DNA from: Candidatus Heimdallarchaeota archaeon
GTDB lineage: Archaea > Asgardarchaeota > Heimdallarchaeia > JABLTI01
Length of the DNA stretch: 22,351 nt
Reading direction: 5' to 3'
Assembly: GCA_019894765.1 (NCBI GenBank)
Contig: JAGXNT010000038.1
Span: forward strand, 1 to 22,351
A program made the position numbers and the translations under genes. Positions 8,398 to 15,928 of this stretch are shown piece by piece; positions within the stretch are counted from its first letter, which is position 1; every line of letters starts with the position of its first letter. Under the pieces are notes generated by a model. It saw only the letters and a list, made by a program, of their open reading frames with translations. It ran no database searches and had not been told where the DNA came from.

Positions 8398-10671
8398 ATG
8401 GTAAAAATTACATTAGATGATATAGGAATAATTGAGCTTGACAAGAAATTGCAAGCTAAACTTAATATTAAAACTCGTGAACTTTTTAATACTTTTTCTG
8501 AAGCTGCAGCGAAACTTACTCCGAAAGCAAAGGACATAATTTACTTAGCAGTTGATCGAGGAGAAGATCCAAAAGTAAAGAAACAAGAAAGCGAGATTCG
8601 CAATTTCTTCATTGCTGTTGAAGCAAAAATCACTCAAATGGCTCTTGATAAACAGAAAGAAGAAGAAATAGTTGAAGAGGAAGAAGAACCTGAAGAAGAA
8701 ATAAAAGAAATGGGTTTTGAAGAAGAGGAAGAAATAGAGGAAGAAGAAGCAGAGGAACTGAAAGGAGAAGAAATGGAACAAGAAGAACTTGAATCCATTG
8801 ATTCTGAAGAAGAAGTCACCGTTGAAACTGTTGATGAAGAAACCGGTGAAGTAGAAGGTGAATTAACACTGGCGAAAGATACCGATAGTAAATTAGTTCC
8901 CATTGTTATCAAAGAAAAATATGAAGCTTATTACACGAATGATGGCTCACCAACAGCGAAAGAACCAGAAAGCAAAGGATACATCATTTTGGAAAACATT
9001 TCTGAAGAAGACAAATTGTGGGACATAAAACTTGATCTAGAACAAATCGATAAAACATCTCTCAATAAGAAATCGATTTCCTTGCAGGAATTGGAACCCA
9101 CAGAAAAGCATGAAGTTGAATACTCGATAAAGGAGATGGTTCGACCTGAACTTAAAGTTTCGGAATTCATTTCTACAATAAATGATCCTGAAATTGCATC
9201 TTATTCACTTCTTTTGAATGCTGAAAATACTGTTTACTTTAAAATCTCAATTGATAATCTTTCACAAGAGAAACTCCAAAATGTTGGTATAGCAAAAGTT
9301 ATCCTTCCAGAGTTTGACGATGTAAACATCAAGGGACAATCAATTGGCGAAGCTGAAATAACCGAAAAAGAAGGTAAGAAGTTTGTTCTTTGGAAAATCG
9401 AAGAATTAGCTGAAGAAGCAGAAGAATACCTAGAATTAGAAATGACAGTGCAAATGGATGACAAAGATGCAAAAGTACGATCCGGTGAAATAGTTGCAAA
9501 ATACAAATTACCAAAAACTCTTAGTGGCATAGGTATTGATTCATTTGCCAGTTACACAAACAATGCTTTTAGTATTGTAACTAATGAACTTGAAGATGAA
9601 CCCAATAGCTATGATTGTAAATTCATCTTTACAAACAAAAGCGACTACGTTCTTCGTTTAGTCAACGCAGATGTTTACAGAACAGATGATCCATCTACTA
9701 AGTACATTGATATTGATCCAAATGACATTCCAGAAATTGCTGCTAAAGGTACTTGGGAATCAAAAAGCTGGACTTATACTTCTGAAGAAGGCAAGTATCC
9801 TAAATTCAAAACTAAAATTGAATTCTTCACTGTTGCAGACCACAAATTGAAGTCAGTTTACAAGCTTCTATATGATGATGTCGAATTGGCTGTCGTTGCT
9901 GTTCAAGGAGAAGTAACTAGTGATGTTACCACACTTCCATCCTTCAAGATCATTCCCATGAAATTCACAAGCAAATTAACCAATACTGGTGGGGCAGATA
10001 TAAACAAAGTCACATTAATAGATGAAATCCAAGAAATGTACCTTCCACCAAGTAGAGATGAAATTGAAGTTACTATTAGTGGTAAAGAAATGATCATTCC
10101 TTATGAAGCAATTTCAATTGAACCTGATGACAAAGATCCAACAGTTGGTCATAAGCTAACAATTAAACTTGAAGACCTAAAAACATATGATACCGGAGCA
10201 TTGAAGCCTGATGATGACATGATAATCAAATATCCAATTATTGCTCAGAAGCCAGATAGAGAGACTACATATGTATCTAATATCACCATCACTGCTAATA
10301 CTGACCCATTAGGACAAGAGATTCCTGTTGAATTTGAACTAATAGAAATCAATGTTGAACATGTTAGACACAATATTGCAAAAGGTAGAGATGTTCAAGC
10401 ACTTGAAACAGAAGGTGAATTCGAAGTCATTCTCACCATTGAGAACTTAGGTGAAAGCGAATTAAATGATTATGTTCTTACTGAGAAAGTTCCTAAAGAC
10501 CAAGTCATTTGGGATGTCAGCCATGAACCAGAAGTCATTGATGAATATGATTCTAAAGTACTCAAGTGGACCTTTGATGCAATCGGTGCAAATACAACTA
10601 TTGAAATCAAATATAAGACTAAACCTGCTGGTGAGACTGGCGTCGTTTCCTCAGAAGAAGCAGAACTTTAG
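8398..10671 (+). CDS. Large acidic multi-domain protein with repeated DUF11/CARDB-like beta-sandwiches
   Basis: A 757-residue protein with no close family that I recognise. Residues 1-88 are predicted helical and charged. Residues 88-160 are an extremely glutamate-rich linker. Residues 165-745 are beta-rich and contain about five diverged segments that each begin with an Asn turn followed by strands: N200 (ENISEED), N287 (DNLSQEKLQN), N413 (TNKSDYVLRL), N529 (TNTGGADINK) and N683 (ENLGESELND). Two of these end in matching strand pairs, VLWKIEELAEEAEEYLELEM and VLKWTFDAIGANTTIEIKY. The pattern recalls the DUF11/CARDB immunoglobulin-like folds of archaeal surface proteins, but no signal peptide or membrane segment is present, so it is probably cytoplasmic. 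It has a single cysteine (C407). A scaffold or filament role is possible but is inference only. A hairpin plus T-run follows the stop. Confidence 0.8.
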   Translation: MVKITLDDIGIIELDKKLQAKLNIKTRELFNTFSEAAAKLTPKAKDIIYLAVDRGEDPKVKKQESEIRNFFIAVEAKITQMALDKQKEEEIVEEEEEPEEEIKEMGFEEEEEIEEEEAEELKGEEMEQEELESIDSEEEVTVETVDEETGEVEGELTLAKDTDSKLVPIVIKEKYEAYYTNDGSPTAKEPESKGYIILENISEEDKLWDIKLDLEQIDKTSLNKKSISLQELEPTEKHEVEYSIKEMVRPELKVSEFISTINDPEIASYSLLLNAENTVYFKISIDNLSQEKLQNVGIAKVILPEFDDVNIKGQSIGEAEITEKEGKKFVLWKIEELAEEAEEYLELEMTVQMDDKDAKVRSGEIVAKYKLPKTLSGIGIDSFASYTNNAFSIVTNELEDEPNSYDCKFIFTNKSDYVLRLVNADVYRTDDPSTKYIDIDPNDIPEIAAKGTWESKSWTYTSEEGKYPKFKTKIEFFTVADHKLKSVYKLLYDDVELAVVAVQGEVTSDVTTLPSFKIIPMKFTSKLTNTGGADINKVTLIDEIQEMYLPPSRDEIEVTISGKEMIIPYEAISIEPDDKDPTVGHKLTIKLEDLKTYDTGALKPDDDMIIKYPIIAQKPDRETTYVSNITITANTDPLGQEIPVEFELIEINVEHVRHNIAKGRDVQALETEGEFEVILTIENLGESELNDYVLTEKVPKDQVIWDVSHEPEVIDEYDSKVLKWTFDAIGANTTIEIKYKTKPAGETGVVSSEEAEL

Positions 10672-10677
10672 ATTAGT

Positions 10678-10718
10678 AACAGATACCTTCGAGGTATCTT
10701 GTTTCCTCTTTTTTTTTT
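10678..10718 (+). terminator. Hairpin plus T-run terminator, copy 1
   Basis: Seven bases after the stop of the acidic-protein gene. The stem AGATACCT (10681-10688), loop TCG and AGGTATCT (10692-10699) pair perfectly, and the stem extends by AAC/GTT around one bulged T. It is followed by CCTC and ten Ts. The whole element, 10673-10722, is repeated almost exactly at 11051-11099. Confidence 0.75.
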
Positions 10719-10769
10719 ATCAAAAAACATATATTTCTATTCAAAGTTATTTAATTAGGATTTGATAAT

Positions 10770-10976
10770 ATGCCAGTTGTTCATGTACATATATGGGAAG
10801 GATTTCCAGAATCAAAAATTAAAGACATAATAAAAGGTGTAACTGAGGTATTTACCAAAATGGATATTCCCGCACAAGCAGTGGAAGTAATAATTCATGA
10901 AATCCCAAAAACACATTGGGGAATCGAGGGTAAACCTGCAACAGAATCTCGAAAAGATTCAAAAGTACCTCAATGA
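10770..10976 (+). CDS. 4-oxalocrotonate tautomerase family protein
   Basis: A 68-residue protein with the tautomerase hallmark of a proline directly after the initiator methionine (MPVVHVHIWEG). After Met removal this becomes the catalytic Pro1 base of the family. The short beta-alpha-beta fold is completed by the VEVIIHEIPKTHWGIEG strand and loop seen in 4-OT homologues. Arginines that bind the carboxylate in 4-OT (positions 11 and 39) are not evident, so the substrate may differ from 2-hydroxymuconate. Family members are small oligomers (often hexamers) acting in the cytoplasm. The gene stands alone between two copies of the same hairpin terminator; AGGA lies about 10 bases before the ATG. 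Confidence 0.9.
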   Translation: MPVVHVHIWEGFPESKIKDIIKGVTEVFTKMDIPAQAVEVIIHEIPKTHWGIEGKPATESRKDSKVPQ

Positions 10977-11055
10977 AGTATGGATTCTAAAGACTTAATT
11001 TCCTTTTTTCTGATTTCCAAAAACTACATAAGATAAAAAATAATTCTAGGTTAGT

Positions 11056-11095
11056 AACAGATACTTTCGAGGTATCTTGTTCCCTCTTTTTTTTT
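11056..11095 (+). terminator. Hairpin plus T-run terminator, copy 2
   Basis: A near-copy of the element at 10673-10722, located about 75 bases after the tautomerase stop. The stem is AGATACT/AGGTATCT with the same bulged T and AAC/GTT extension, followed by CCCTC and nine Ts. Against copy 1 there are two substitutions and one T-length difference. The stem substitution turns a G-C pair into G-U, so pairing is kept. Confidence 0.75.
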
Positions 11096-11187
11096 ATCAG
11101 ATTTTCTAATTCCAACCTATCTGATGATACGAAAAAAGATTATAAATGAATAGATGATTCAATAGTTATTTCTAGGATGTTTTACAT

Positions 11188-11769
11188 TTGGAATCTTTGG
11201 AGAAATTTTCATATATTCCGAAAGTTGAGAGAAGATATGATCTTGATTGGTTAAGAATTATAGCAATTGTTTTGGTATTTTTCTATCATTGTTCGAGATT
11301 TTTTAATATAGAGCCATGGCATCTTAAGAATGCTGAATTGAGCAATTATTTAACTGGCGGATTATCTTTTGGTACAGCATTTGTCTTACCTTTGTTTTTT
11401 ATAATAAGTGGTATGTGTACTTTTTATGCTCTGAATCATATTTCTGCCGGCAAATATACTTTAGTCAGATCAGTTCGATTATTGGTTCCATTTTTTATTG
11501 GTATTTTTACTCATATTCCTCTTCAGCTCTATCTTGAAGCAAAATACTACGGAATAGTCACTAGGGGTTTCTTTGAGAGTTATGGTCAAATGTTTAGTGG
11601 TATTTACGGTTTTGGTGGGAATTTTCCTTTAATGGGACATCATTTATGGTTTTTAGTTATTCTATTTATTTATTCCTTAATTTTAATTGGCCCATTTGTT
11701 CTTTTACGAAGAAAAAGAGTCTTGCTAGATTCTTCAAAAAGAAGAAGACTACTAATGATGAACCAGTAA
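11188..11769 (+). CDS. Acyltransferase-3 family membrane protein, C-terminal half missing
   Basis: The N-terminal part matches the acyltransferase-3 family: RRYDLDWLRIIAIVLVFFYH with the family's conserved early histidine, the FIISGMCTFYAL segment and the MGHHLWFLVILFIYSL helix. About five membrane segments are visible. Complete members have about ten segments and roughly 350-400 residues, but this frame stops at 193. The last 18 residues are in an odd frame. If one A were added to the run at 11712-11716, the reading would continue as SLARFFKKKK and then an acidic tail to a stop at 11790-11792, which looks more coding-like. The second half of the family domain is absent in all frames, so this is a truncated gene or pseudogene. 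The start is TTG with AGGATG upstream; no in-frame ATG exists. Confidence 0.7.
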   Translation: MESLEKFSYIPKVERRYDLDWLRIIAIVLVFFYHCSRFFNIEPWHLKNAELSNYLTGGLSFGTAFVLPLFFIISGMCTFYALNHISAGKYTLVRSVRLLVPFFIGIFTHIPLQLYLEAKYYGIVTRGFFESYGQMFSGIYGFGGNFPLMGHHLWFLVILFIYSLILIGPFVLLRRKRVLLDSSKRRRLLMMNQ

Positions 11770-11940
11770 GTGAAGAAGTAAAAACAAATTAAGTACAAAG
11801 GAATTCAGAAACTTAATGGTCTTTTTTCTTAAAAATAAGCCAAACTGATTTTGCCATTTAGTGAAATCAATGGTTTCCTGTATCAATGATGCATCCGAAT
11901 TGATTTGTAAGAAATTTAATGCCGTTTAATTTGTTTTTTA

Positions 11941-12288
11941 TTATGCTCTAAAATCTGGGCAGGTTTCAATGAATTTAGCAATTTCTTTTGCAAAATTTGC
12001 AGCTGGACCTAGCCAAACTATGTAGTATGGTAGAAAACAAAAGAAAATTAATAATAATCTCATGTAAAATTCATGAATATATCCTCTAACTTCTATTATT
12101 GTTTCATTTTCTTTTTGTTTTATTTTTATTGCTGCACTAACAAGATTGTCTCTGATTACTAAGAAATAATTACCCCAGACTTTTTCTGTTGTAATTTCAT
12201 ATTGGAGATGTTTTCTAAATATCTCCATAGCTTTCTCATGAGTTAGACTAGGATTATGTCCTATGTTTACATTAACCAAGAGTATCAT
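11941..12288 (-). CDS. Small hypothetical protein with one membrane segment
   Basis: A 115-residue protein that I do not recognise. Residues 1-70 look like a small soluble alpha/beta domain (KAMEIFRKHLQYEITTEKV, then strands IKIKQKENETIIEVRGY). Residues about 76-95 are hydrophobic (LLLIFFCFLPYYIVWLG) and fit one membrane helix or a helical hairpin, followed by an amphipathic tail. GAGGG abuts the ATG at 12288 with no spacing but lies 9 bases before an in-frame TTG at 12279, so the real start may be that TTG. It lies downstream of the DUF1684 gene on the same strand with 171 bases between, and converges with the truncated acyltransferase gene. Confidence 0.55.
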   Translation of the reverse strand: MILLVNVNIGHNPSLTHEKAMEIFRKHLQYEITTEKVWGNYFLVIRDNLVSAAIKIKQKENETIIEVRGYIHEFYMRLLLIFFCFLPYYIVWLGPAANFAKEIAKFIETCPDFRA

Positions 12289-12459
12289 CCCTCTTTAAAT
12301 AGTCACTAATTTTATAACTCTGTGAAATAAGAGTTTTTCTTACAAAAATTACTTTGAATGTCAAATTTTGTTATCTTAATCCAATAAATAACAAAGTGAC
12401 GTCAAGTGTAAATGTAATAATCCCTAACAGCAATTCCGAAGATGAATAAAATCTATAGA

Positions 12460-12996
12460 TCACTTGAAAACTTTTTCACCAGCTTCTATCGTAAAAGACA
12501 ACCAATTATCAGGAGGAGTTACTGGACAAGATAACGTTTCATTATATGCACATGCGAAATTAAACGCCTTATTAAAATCCAGAATTATGGTTTCTTGATC
12601 AACATTTTCAATTAGTAGCAATCGTCCATTTGGATAACTTTCTTTACCACAAGTTGAGTCCCTAAAAGCAATGTAATAGCCATTTGTTTGTTCATCAAAA
12701 ACAAAAAACAAGCGAATATTTTCATTTTTATGTTTGAATTCAACATATCCAGTCTCAAGAAATGGATCACTTGGTGTGCCATCTTCCTTTGAGAAAGTTC
12801 TCTCCTTTTTGGATTCTAGAAGAGTTATTTTTGCATCAAATTTGTAATTAGCATCAATTGGAAAGAAGTTTAATTTTAAATTCTTGCGCTCATCTTCTGG
12901 AACTGGCGACCATAACATATCTCCAATCATTATTCCTTCATTCAAATTCCTTTCTCGATTTTGTCTCCAATTCATTATCTCTTCTTCATAGCTCAT
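12460..12996 (-). CDS. DUF1684 family protein
   Basis: A 178-residue protein matching the DUF1684 plan. It opens with a helix EIMNWRQNRERNL, is beta-rich in the middle, and carries the most recognisable C-terminal signature: YPNGRLLLIE, then ILDFNKAFNFACAYNETLSCPVTPPDNWL, then EAGEK, which mirrors the family's LDFNxAxxPxCAF...CPxPPxxNxL...AGE. The biochemical role of this family is not known to me. GGTGA lies 6 bases before the ATG, supporting this start. No signal peptide is seen. It is on the same strand as the BAHD-like gene with a 77-base gap, so co-transcription is possible but not shown. Confidence 0.8.
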   Translation of the reverse strand: MSYEEEIMNWRQNRERNLNEGIMIGDMLWSPVPEDERKNLKLNFFPIDANYKFDAKITLLESKKERTFSKEDGTPSDPFLETGYVEFKHKNENIRLFFVFDEQTNGYYIAFRDSTCGKESYPNGRLLLIENVDQETIILDFNKAFNFACAYNETLSCPVTPPDNWLSFTIEAGEKVFK

Positions 12997-13073
12997 ATCA
13001 TGTCACCATTAATCTCTTTGTAAGAGAGAATTTAGTATGTCTTAAATTGAAATTAATTTAAATGTTATGAAAG

Positions 13074-14198
13074 TCACCGAGCTAAACGTAGAATGAACTT
13101 GTCGTCTTGTAATAATACTGCTGCTCCACTTCTACCTCGAGTAAGTGGTTCTACTGTAGTGGGAGGTCCTGAACCAAAATCGAGTCTAGAAATAGGCATT
13201 CGAGTTAGATTTGTTACCAGACACTCGTTATCAGGATCATAAGGTCTTAAAAGATCTAATTGTCCAGCTTCTATCCAACCTTCTACCTGTTTCAGATAGG
13301 TTACATAGCTTTGAAGATTCACTGAGGGAAATGATTTTCGAATAGTAATAGCTAAATCTTCAATACTTGCTTGAGAGACAATTTTTGGATCAAAAGGTAC
13401 ATTGTACATAATAAGTCCATTACCAAAGTACCGTTGGCCAAGCTCAGGAACACCACGACGGACATCTACAGGTATTGCTAAATGAAAATTCTCTAATTGT
13501 TTCTTTTTTCCATTTTCGAGAACAAACTTTACTACTCTAGCAGAAAGAATATCATTTGTTGATACTCTCAAACCGGATTTTTCTGAAATGCTTTTAGCTT
13601 GATTTCGAGTTTCTGTTACATCTAATTCTAAATACTCTACATCTATTTTGCCATCAAAGGTGATTACATCGGGGGGTGAAATTGAGAAATGAAAAGAAGA
13701 ATGTAAATCACAATGAATTTTTGGTTTAGAGATTGCTGTGATTATTGCAGGAGCTAATGGAACTCCTCCTCTTTTGGTAACAGCTGCTAAAACTGAAAGT
13801 AAATAGAAATAGCTATAACCATCACCAACAAGGTGATTCATTTTTGGAATTAACACAGTCCCATTTTTGTAGTGGAGAACTTTTAGGTGAAACAATAGTG
13901 ATGTTAACTCCAAGTTCATGGTTCCAAATTTTTTATAAATTATTTCATGACCAACACTCGGATCAAATGATTCATCCACCAAGATTTCTTCAATATATTC
14001 ACTCTCAGAATAGGTTTTCCCTGTAATAATCCCTTTATTATATCTTCCAAAAACTGGCCAATAGTAAGCTGATATTCTTTTCAAAGCTCGACGAAGTCTA
14101 TTGCTATTTATTCGGTAGGGGAAGTAAAAGAGAAATTCAATAGGATAACTACCATTTGCAAAGAATGTGCTGACTTGGGAGATGTTGATTTGTTTCAA
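13074..14198 (-). CDS. BAHD/condensation-like acyltransferase
   Basis: A 374-residue acyltransferase of the chloramphenicol-acetyltransferase-like fold. The catalytic HxxxDG is at residues 122-127 (NHLVGDGYSYF). Around residue 340 the sequence reads RLDFGSGPP, the counterpart of the DFGWG motif of BAHD acyltransferases. STNDILSARVVKF and YFGNGLIMYNV also resemble conserved BAHD blocks. Members move an acyl group from CoA to an alcohol or amine; the substrate is unknown. It is cytoplasmic and slightly shorter than plant BAHD enzymes. The start is TTG with GAGGT about 9 bases upstream, and no in-frame ATG is available. It lies 94 bases downstream of the TetR gene on the same strand and might be under its control. 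A condensation-domain or wax-synthase relative is the main alternative. Confidence 0.75.
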   Translation of the reverse strand: MKQINISQVSTFFANGSYPIEFLFYFPYRINSNRLRRALKRISAYYWPVFGRYNKGIITGKTYSESEYIEEILVDESFDPSVGHEIIYKKFGTMNLELTSLLFHLKVLHYKNGTVLIPKMNHLVGDGYSYFYLLSVLAAVTKRGGVPLAPAIITAISKPKIHCDLHSSFHFSISPPDVITFDGKIDVEYLELDVTETRNQAKSISEKSGLRVSTNDILSARVVKFVLENGKKKQLENFHLAIPVDVRRGVPELGQRYFGNGLIMYNVPFDPKIVSQASIEDLAITIRKSFPSVNLQSYVTYLKQVEGWIEAGQLDLLRPYDPDNECLVTNLTRMPISRLDFGSGPPTTVEPLTRGRSGAAVLLQDDKFILRLAR

Positions 14199-14292
14199 TA
14201 CTAAACCTCACGTATGTCATAGTATTTACTGGTTTAAGCTTTGTTATAAAAAATTCAATATCGAATTCTAAACTCATTTTGATTTATTTCTA

Positions 14293-14850
14293 CTATAATC
14301 CATTAATTAACTGCTTCACAACAATATCATAAATACTAAAATCGGGAGTTAATCTTGAAGTCTGTATTATTCCATGCAAAGATGCTAAAATGAAGATTGC
14401 TTTCTCTTCTGGTGTTTCTTTGAAAGTATATGTTTTAGTTTGCAGACCTTCTTTAAGAACCAATGAAATCCAATCGATTTCATCATTGTATAATCCTTTC
14501 ATTTCCTGTTGCATTTTTTTTGGCAAGACAGTATATTCAGCAAATAGTATACAAAGAGTACAAATTTGATCATTTGAACTAAATAAGCGTTTCAGAAGTG
14601 AGAAATATTGCTCGAGTTTTTCCTCAGGTGTTTCGAGGCTTTCTTTCCTCTTCACCCAACCAGCAAATCTCTCTCGATCATTTTTAATTAATTCAATCCC
14701 TAGTTTTTCTTTTGAAACAAAATAATGGAAGATACTAGCTTTTCGAATTCCTACCTTTTCAGCTACTTCATTAAAACTAAATCCCTTGAATCCTTTTGTT
14801 AGCATCAATTCTCTTGCAGTTTCAATGATTCTTTCTTTTGTCTCTGTCAA
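14293..14850 (-). CDS. TetR-family transcriptional repressor
   Basis: A 185-residue regulator. Residues 1-50 are a typical TetR DNA-binding domain: IIETARELMLTKGFKGFSFNEVAEKVGIRKASIFHYFVSKEKL, with the recognition helix in the KASIFHYF region. The remainder is a helical ligand-binding/dimerisation domain that contains three clustered Cys or polar residues near CTLCILF. Family members are dimers released from DNA by a small ligand. The TTG start is supported by AGGTG 8 bases upstream. It is divergent from an alpha/beta hydrolase gene, and the intergenic region holds two inverted-repeat sites flanking one TATA box, so it probably represses both the hydrolase gene and itself. Confidence 0.9.
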   Translation of the reverse strand: MTETKERIIETARELMLTKGFKGFSFNEVAEKVGIRKASIFHYFVSKEKLGIELIKNDRERFAGWVKRKESLETPEEKLEQYFSLLKRLFSSNDQICTLCILFAEYTVLPKKMQQEMKGLYNDEIDWISLVLKEGLQTKTYTFKETPEEKAIFILASLHGIIQTSRLTPDFSIYDIVVKQLINGL

Positions 14851-14866
14851 ATTATCAACACCTAAT

Positions 14867-14880
14867 AATCACTTGTGATT
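14867..14880. promoter_or_regulatory. Short inverted repeat in the TetR leader
   Basis: AATCAC-TT-GTGATT, six-base arms with a two-base spacer, located between the predicted leftward transcript start and the TetR start codon. It differs in sequence from the two CTACCTA operators, so it would need a different protein or could be chance. Confidence 0.25.
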
Positions 14881-14887
14881 TGTCTTT

Positions 14888-14909
14888 ATCTACCTATCGA
14901 TAGGTAGAT
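14888..14909. promoter_or_regulatory. TetR operator O1, perfect palindrome
   Basis: The core CTACCTATCGATAGGTAG is a perfect 18-base palindrome at 14890-14907, extended by AT/AT to a perfect 22-base one. It begins 38 bases upstream of the TetR TTG start. Length and two-fold symmetry fit a TetR-family dimer site. It lies 33 bases, centre to centre, from the second site. Confidence 0.8.
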
Positions 14910-14915
14910 TTAAAT
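14908..14915. promoter_or_regulatory. Palindromic TATA box shared by divergent genes
   Basis: ATTTAAAT, itself a palindrome, sits between the two operators. About 26 bases to the right falls at about 14938, only some 12 bases before the hydrolase GTG; about 26 bases to the left falls near 14886, before the TetR start. It could serve both directions. A repressor bound on either side would block TBP/TFB access. Confidence 0.6.
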
Positions 14916-14921
14916 AGTTTC

Positions 14922-14941
14922 CCTACCTAACGGTAGGTAGG
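14922..14941. promoter_or_regulatory. TetR operator O2, imperfect palindrome
   Basis: CCTACCTAACGGTAGGTAGG shares the CTACCTA/TAGGTAG arms of the first site with one mismatched pair near the centre. It ends 8 bases before the hydrolase GTG and overlaps the predicted transcript start, so occupancy should block transcription of the hydrolase gene directly. Confidence 0.75.
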
Positions 14942-14949
14942 CGATTGTT

Positions 14950-15837
14950 GTGTATGAACAAAGTAAGATAATCATAAAAGAAAATATCGATCAAGAGAAA
15001 TCGACAAGCACGCAGGATTATAGAAAACATCGGATAATGGGAATTCTATTCAATACAATTGGTAACTTATTTCCAGCTTTTGGAACAAAGGTAGCAAGGA
15101 AACTACTATTTACTCCAAGAAAAAGAAAAATTAGAGAAGAATTCGAATATCTAGATAAGCAATCAACTATTATGAATATACCATTTAAAGATGGGTTCCT
15201 AAAAGTACGCGAATGGGGTAGTGGTTCAACTATTCTTCTTGTCCATGGTTGGAATGCTAATTGGTCTCACTTTGGCAAACTAATTCCAGTTTTACTTAAC
15301 CAGGGTTATCGTGTTGTAGCATACGATGCTCCGGCACATGGCGAATCATCTGGCAAGGAAACAAATATTGTGGAAATGTCAAATGCATTACTAGCTATTA
15401 AGAATGAAATTGGTGAAATCTATGCAGTTGTTGGTCACTCATTAGGAGGTGCTACTACTGCCTTAGCTCTTAAAAGAGGATTAAATGTCCCTAAGGTTGT
15501 ATTGTCAGCCCCACCAATGTCTATTAAGCAAGTTATAGATATTTATTCGTCGATGCTCTATCTTCCAAACAAGATAAAACAAAGATTGTACTCCGAAACG
15601 GAAAAAAGGATAGAACATACATTAGATGAAGTTTCAGCTTATTCTTTTGCTCATAACATGCAAATACCATTGTTACTTTTCCATGATGTTAATGATGAAT
15701 ATGTACCTTATGAAAGCAGTCAACATTTAGCTAAAATTTGGAAAGGAACAAAATTTGTATCAACTCAAGGTCTCGGACACAGACGATTGTTATGGAATAG
15801 TGATGTTCATCAGCTAATAATGGGATTCCTCAAATGA
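14950..15837 (+). CDS. Alpha/beta hydrolase under TetR control
   Basis: A 295-residue hydrolase with a complete-looking triad: the nucleophile elbow GHSLGG has S164, LLLFHDVNDEYVP supplies D249, and QGLGHRRLLW supplies H277. The oxyanion segment is ILLVHGWNANW (95-105) and YDAPAHGESSG is the typical loop before the first helix. The N-terminal 60 residues are basic with a weak hydrophobic patch but no convincing signal peptide. It is probably an esterase- or lipase-like enzyme acting in the cytoplasm; the substrate is unknown. The GTG start lies about 12 bases after the predicted transcript start and 8 bases after operator O2, with no ribosome-binding motif, so the message is probably near-leaderless. 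The divergent TetR gene suggests induction by its substrate or by a related lipophilic compound. Confidence 0.88.
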   Translation: MYEQSKIIIKENIDQEKSTSTQDYRKHRIMGILFNTIGNLFPAFGTKVARKLLFTPRKRKIREEFEYLDKQSTIMNIPFKDGFLKVREWGSGSTILLVHGWNANWSHFGKLIPVLLNQGYRVVAYDAPAHGESSGKETNIVEMSNALLAIKNEIGEIYAVVGHSLGGATTALALKRGLNVPKVVLSAPPMSIKQVIDIYSSMLYLPNKIKQRLYSETEKRIEHTLDEVSAYSFAHNMQIPLLLFHDVNDEYVPYESSQHLAKIWKGTKFVSTQGLGHRRLLWNSDVHQLIMGFLK

Positions 15838-15857
15838 AAGTGATCCCACTTTTTTTT
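15838..15857 (+). terminator. Short hairpin plus T-run terminator
   Basis: Directly after the hydrolase stop: AAGTG-ATCC-CACTT forms a 5-base-pair stem whose 3' arm runs into eight Ts, then an A and another T-run. Confidence 0.55.
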
Positions 15858-15928
15858 ATTTTTTTCATTACCGAATATCAAAATAGTGGATGATACCATT
15901 ATTAATAAAATAAAATGAGGGATAGCTC

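Noticed and set aside
8545..9530. Several long leftward open frames rich in Ser or Phe
   Set aside because: They are antisense shadows of the glutamate-rich and low-complexity coding of the acidic protein (GAA/GAG read backwards gives TTC/CTC) and lack any family signal.
10466..10765. 99-residue rightward frame overlapping the end of the acidic protein
   Set aside because: It lies in another frame within clear coding sequence, crosses the hairpin terminator, and has no domain.
12396..12403. TGACGTCA palindrome between two leftward genes
   Set aside because: An isolated 8-base palindrome expected by chance, with no second copy and no promoter around it.
14741..14752. TTCGAATTC resembling a tRNA T-loop
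   Set aside because: It is inside the TetR coding frame and no acceptor or anticodon stem can be formed around it.
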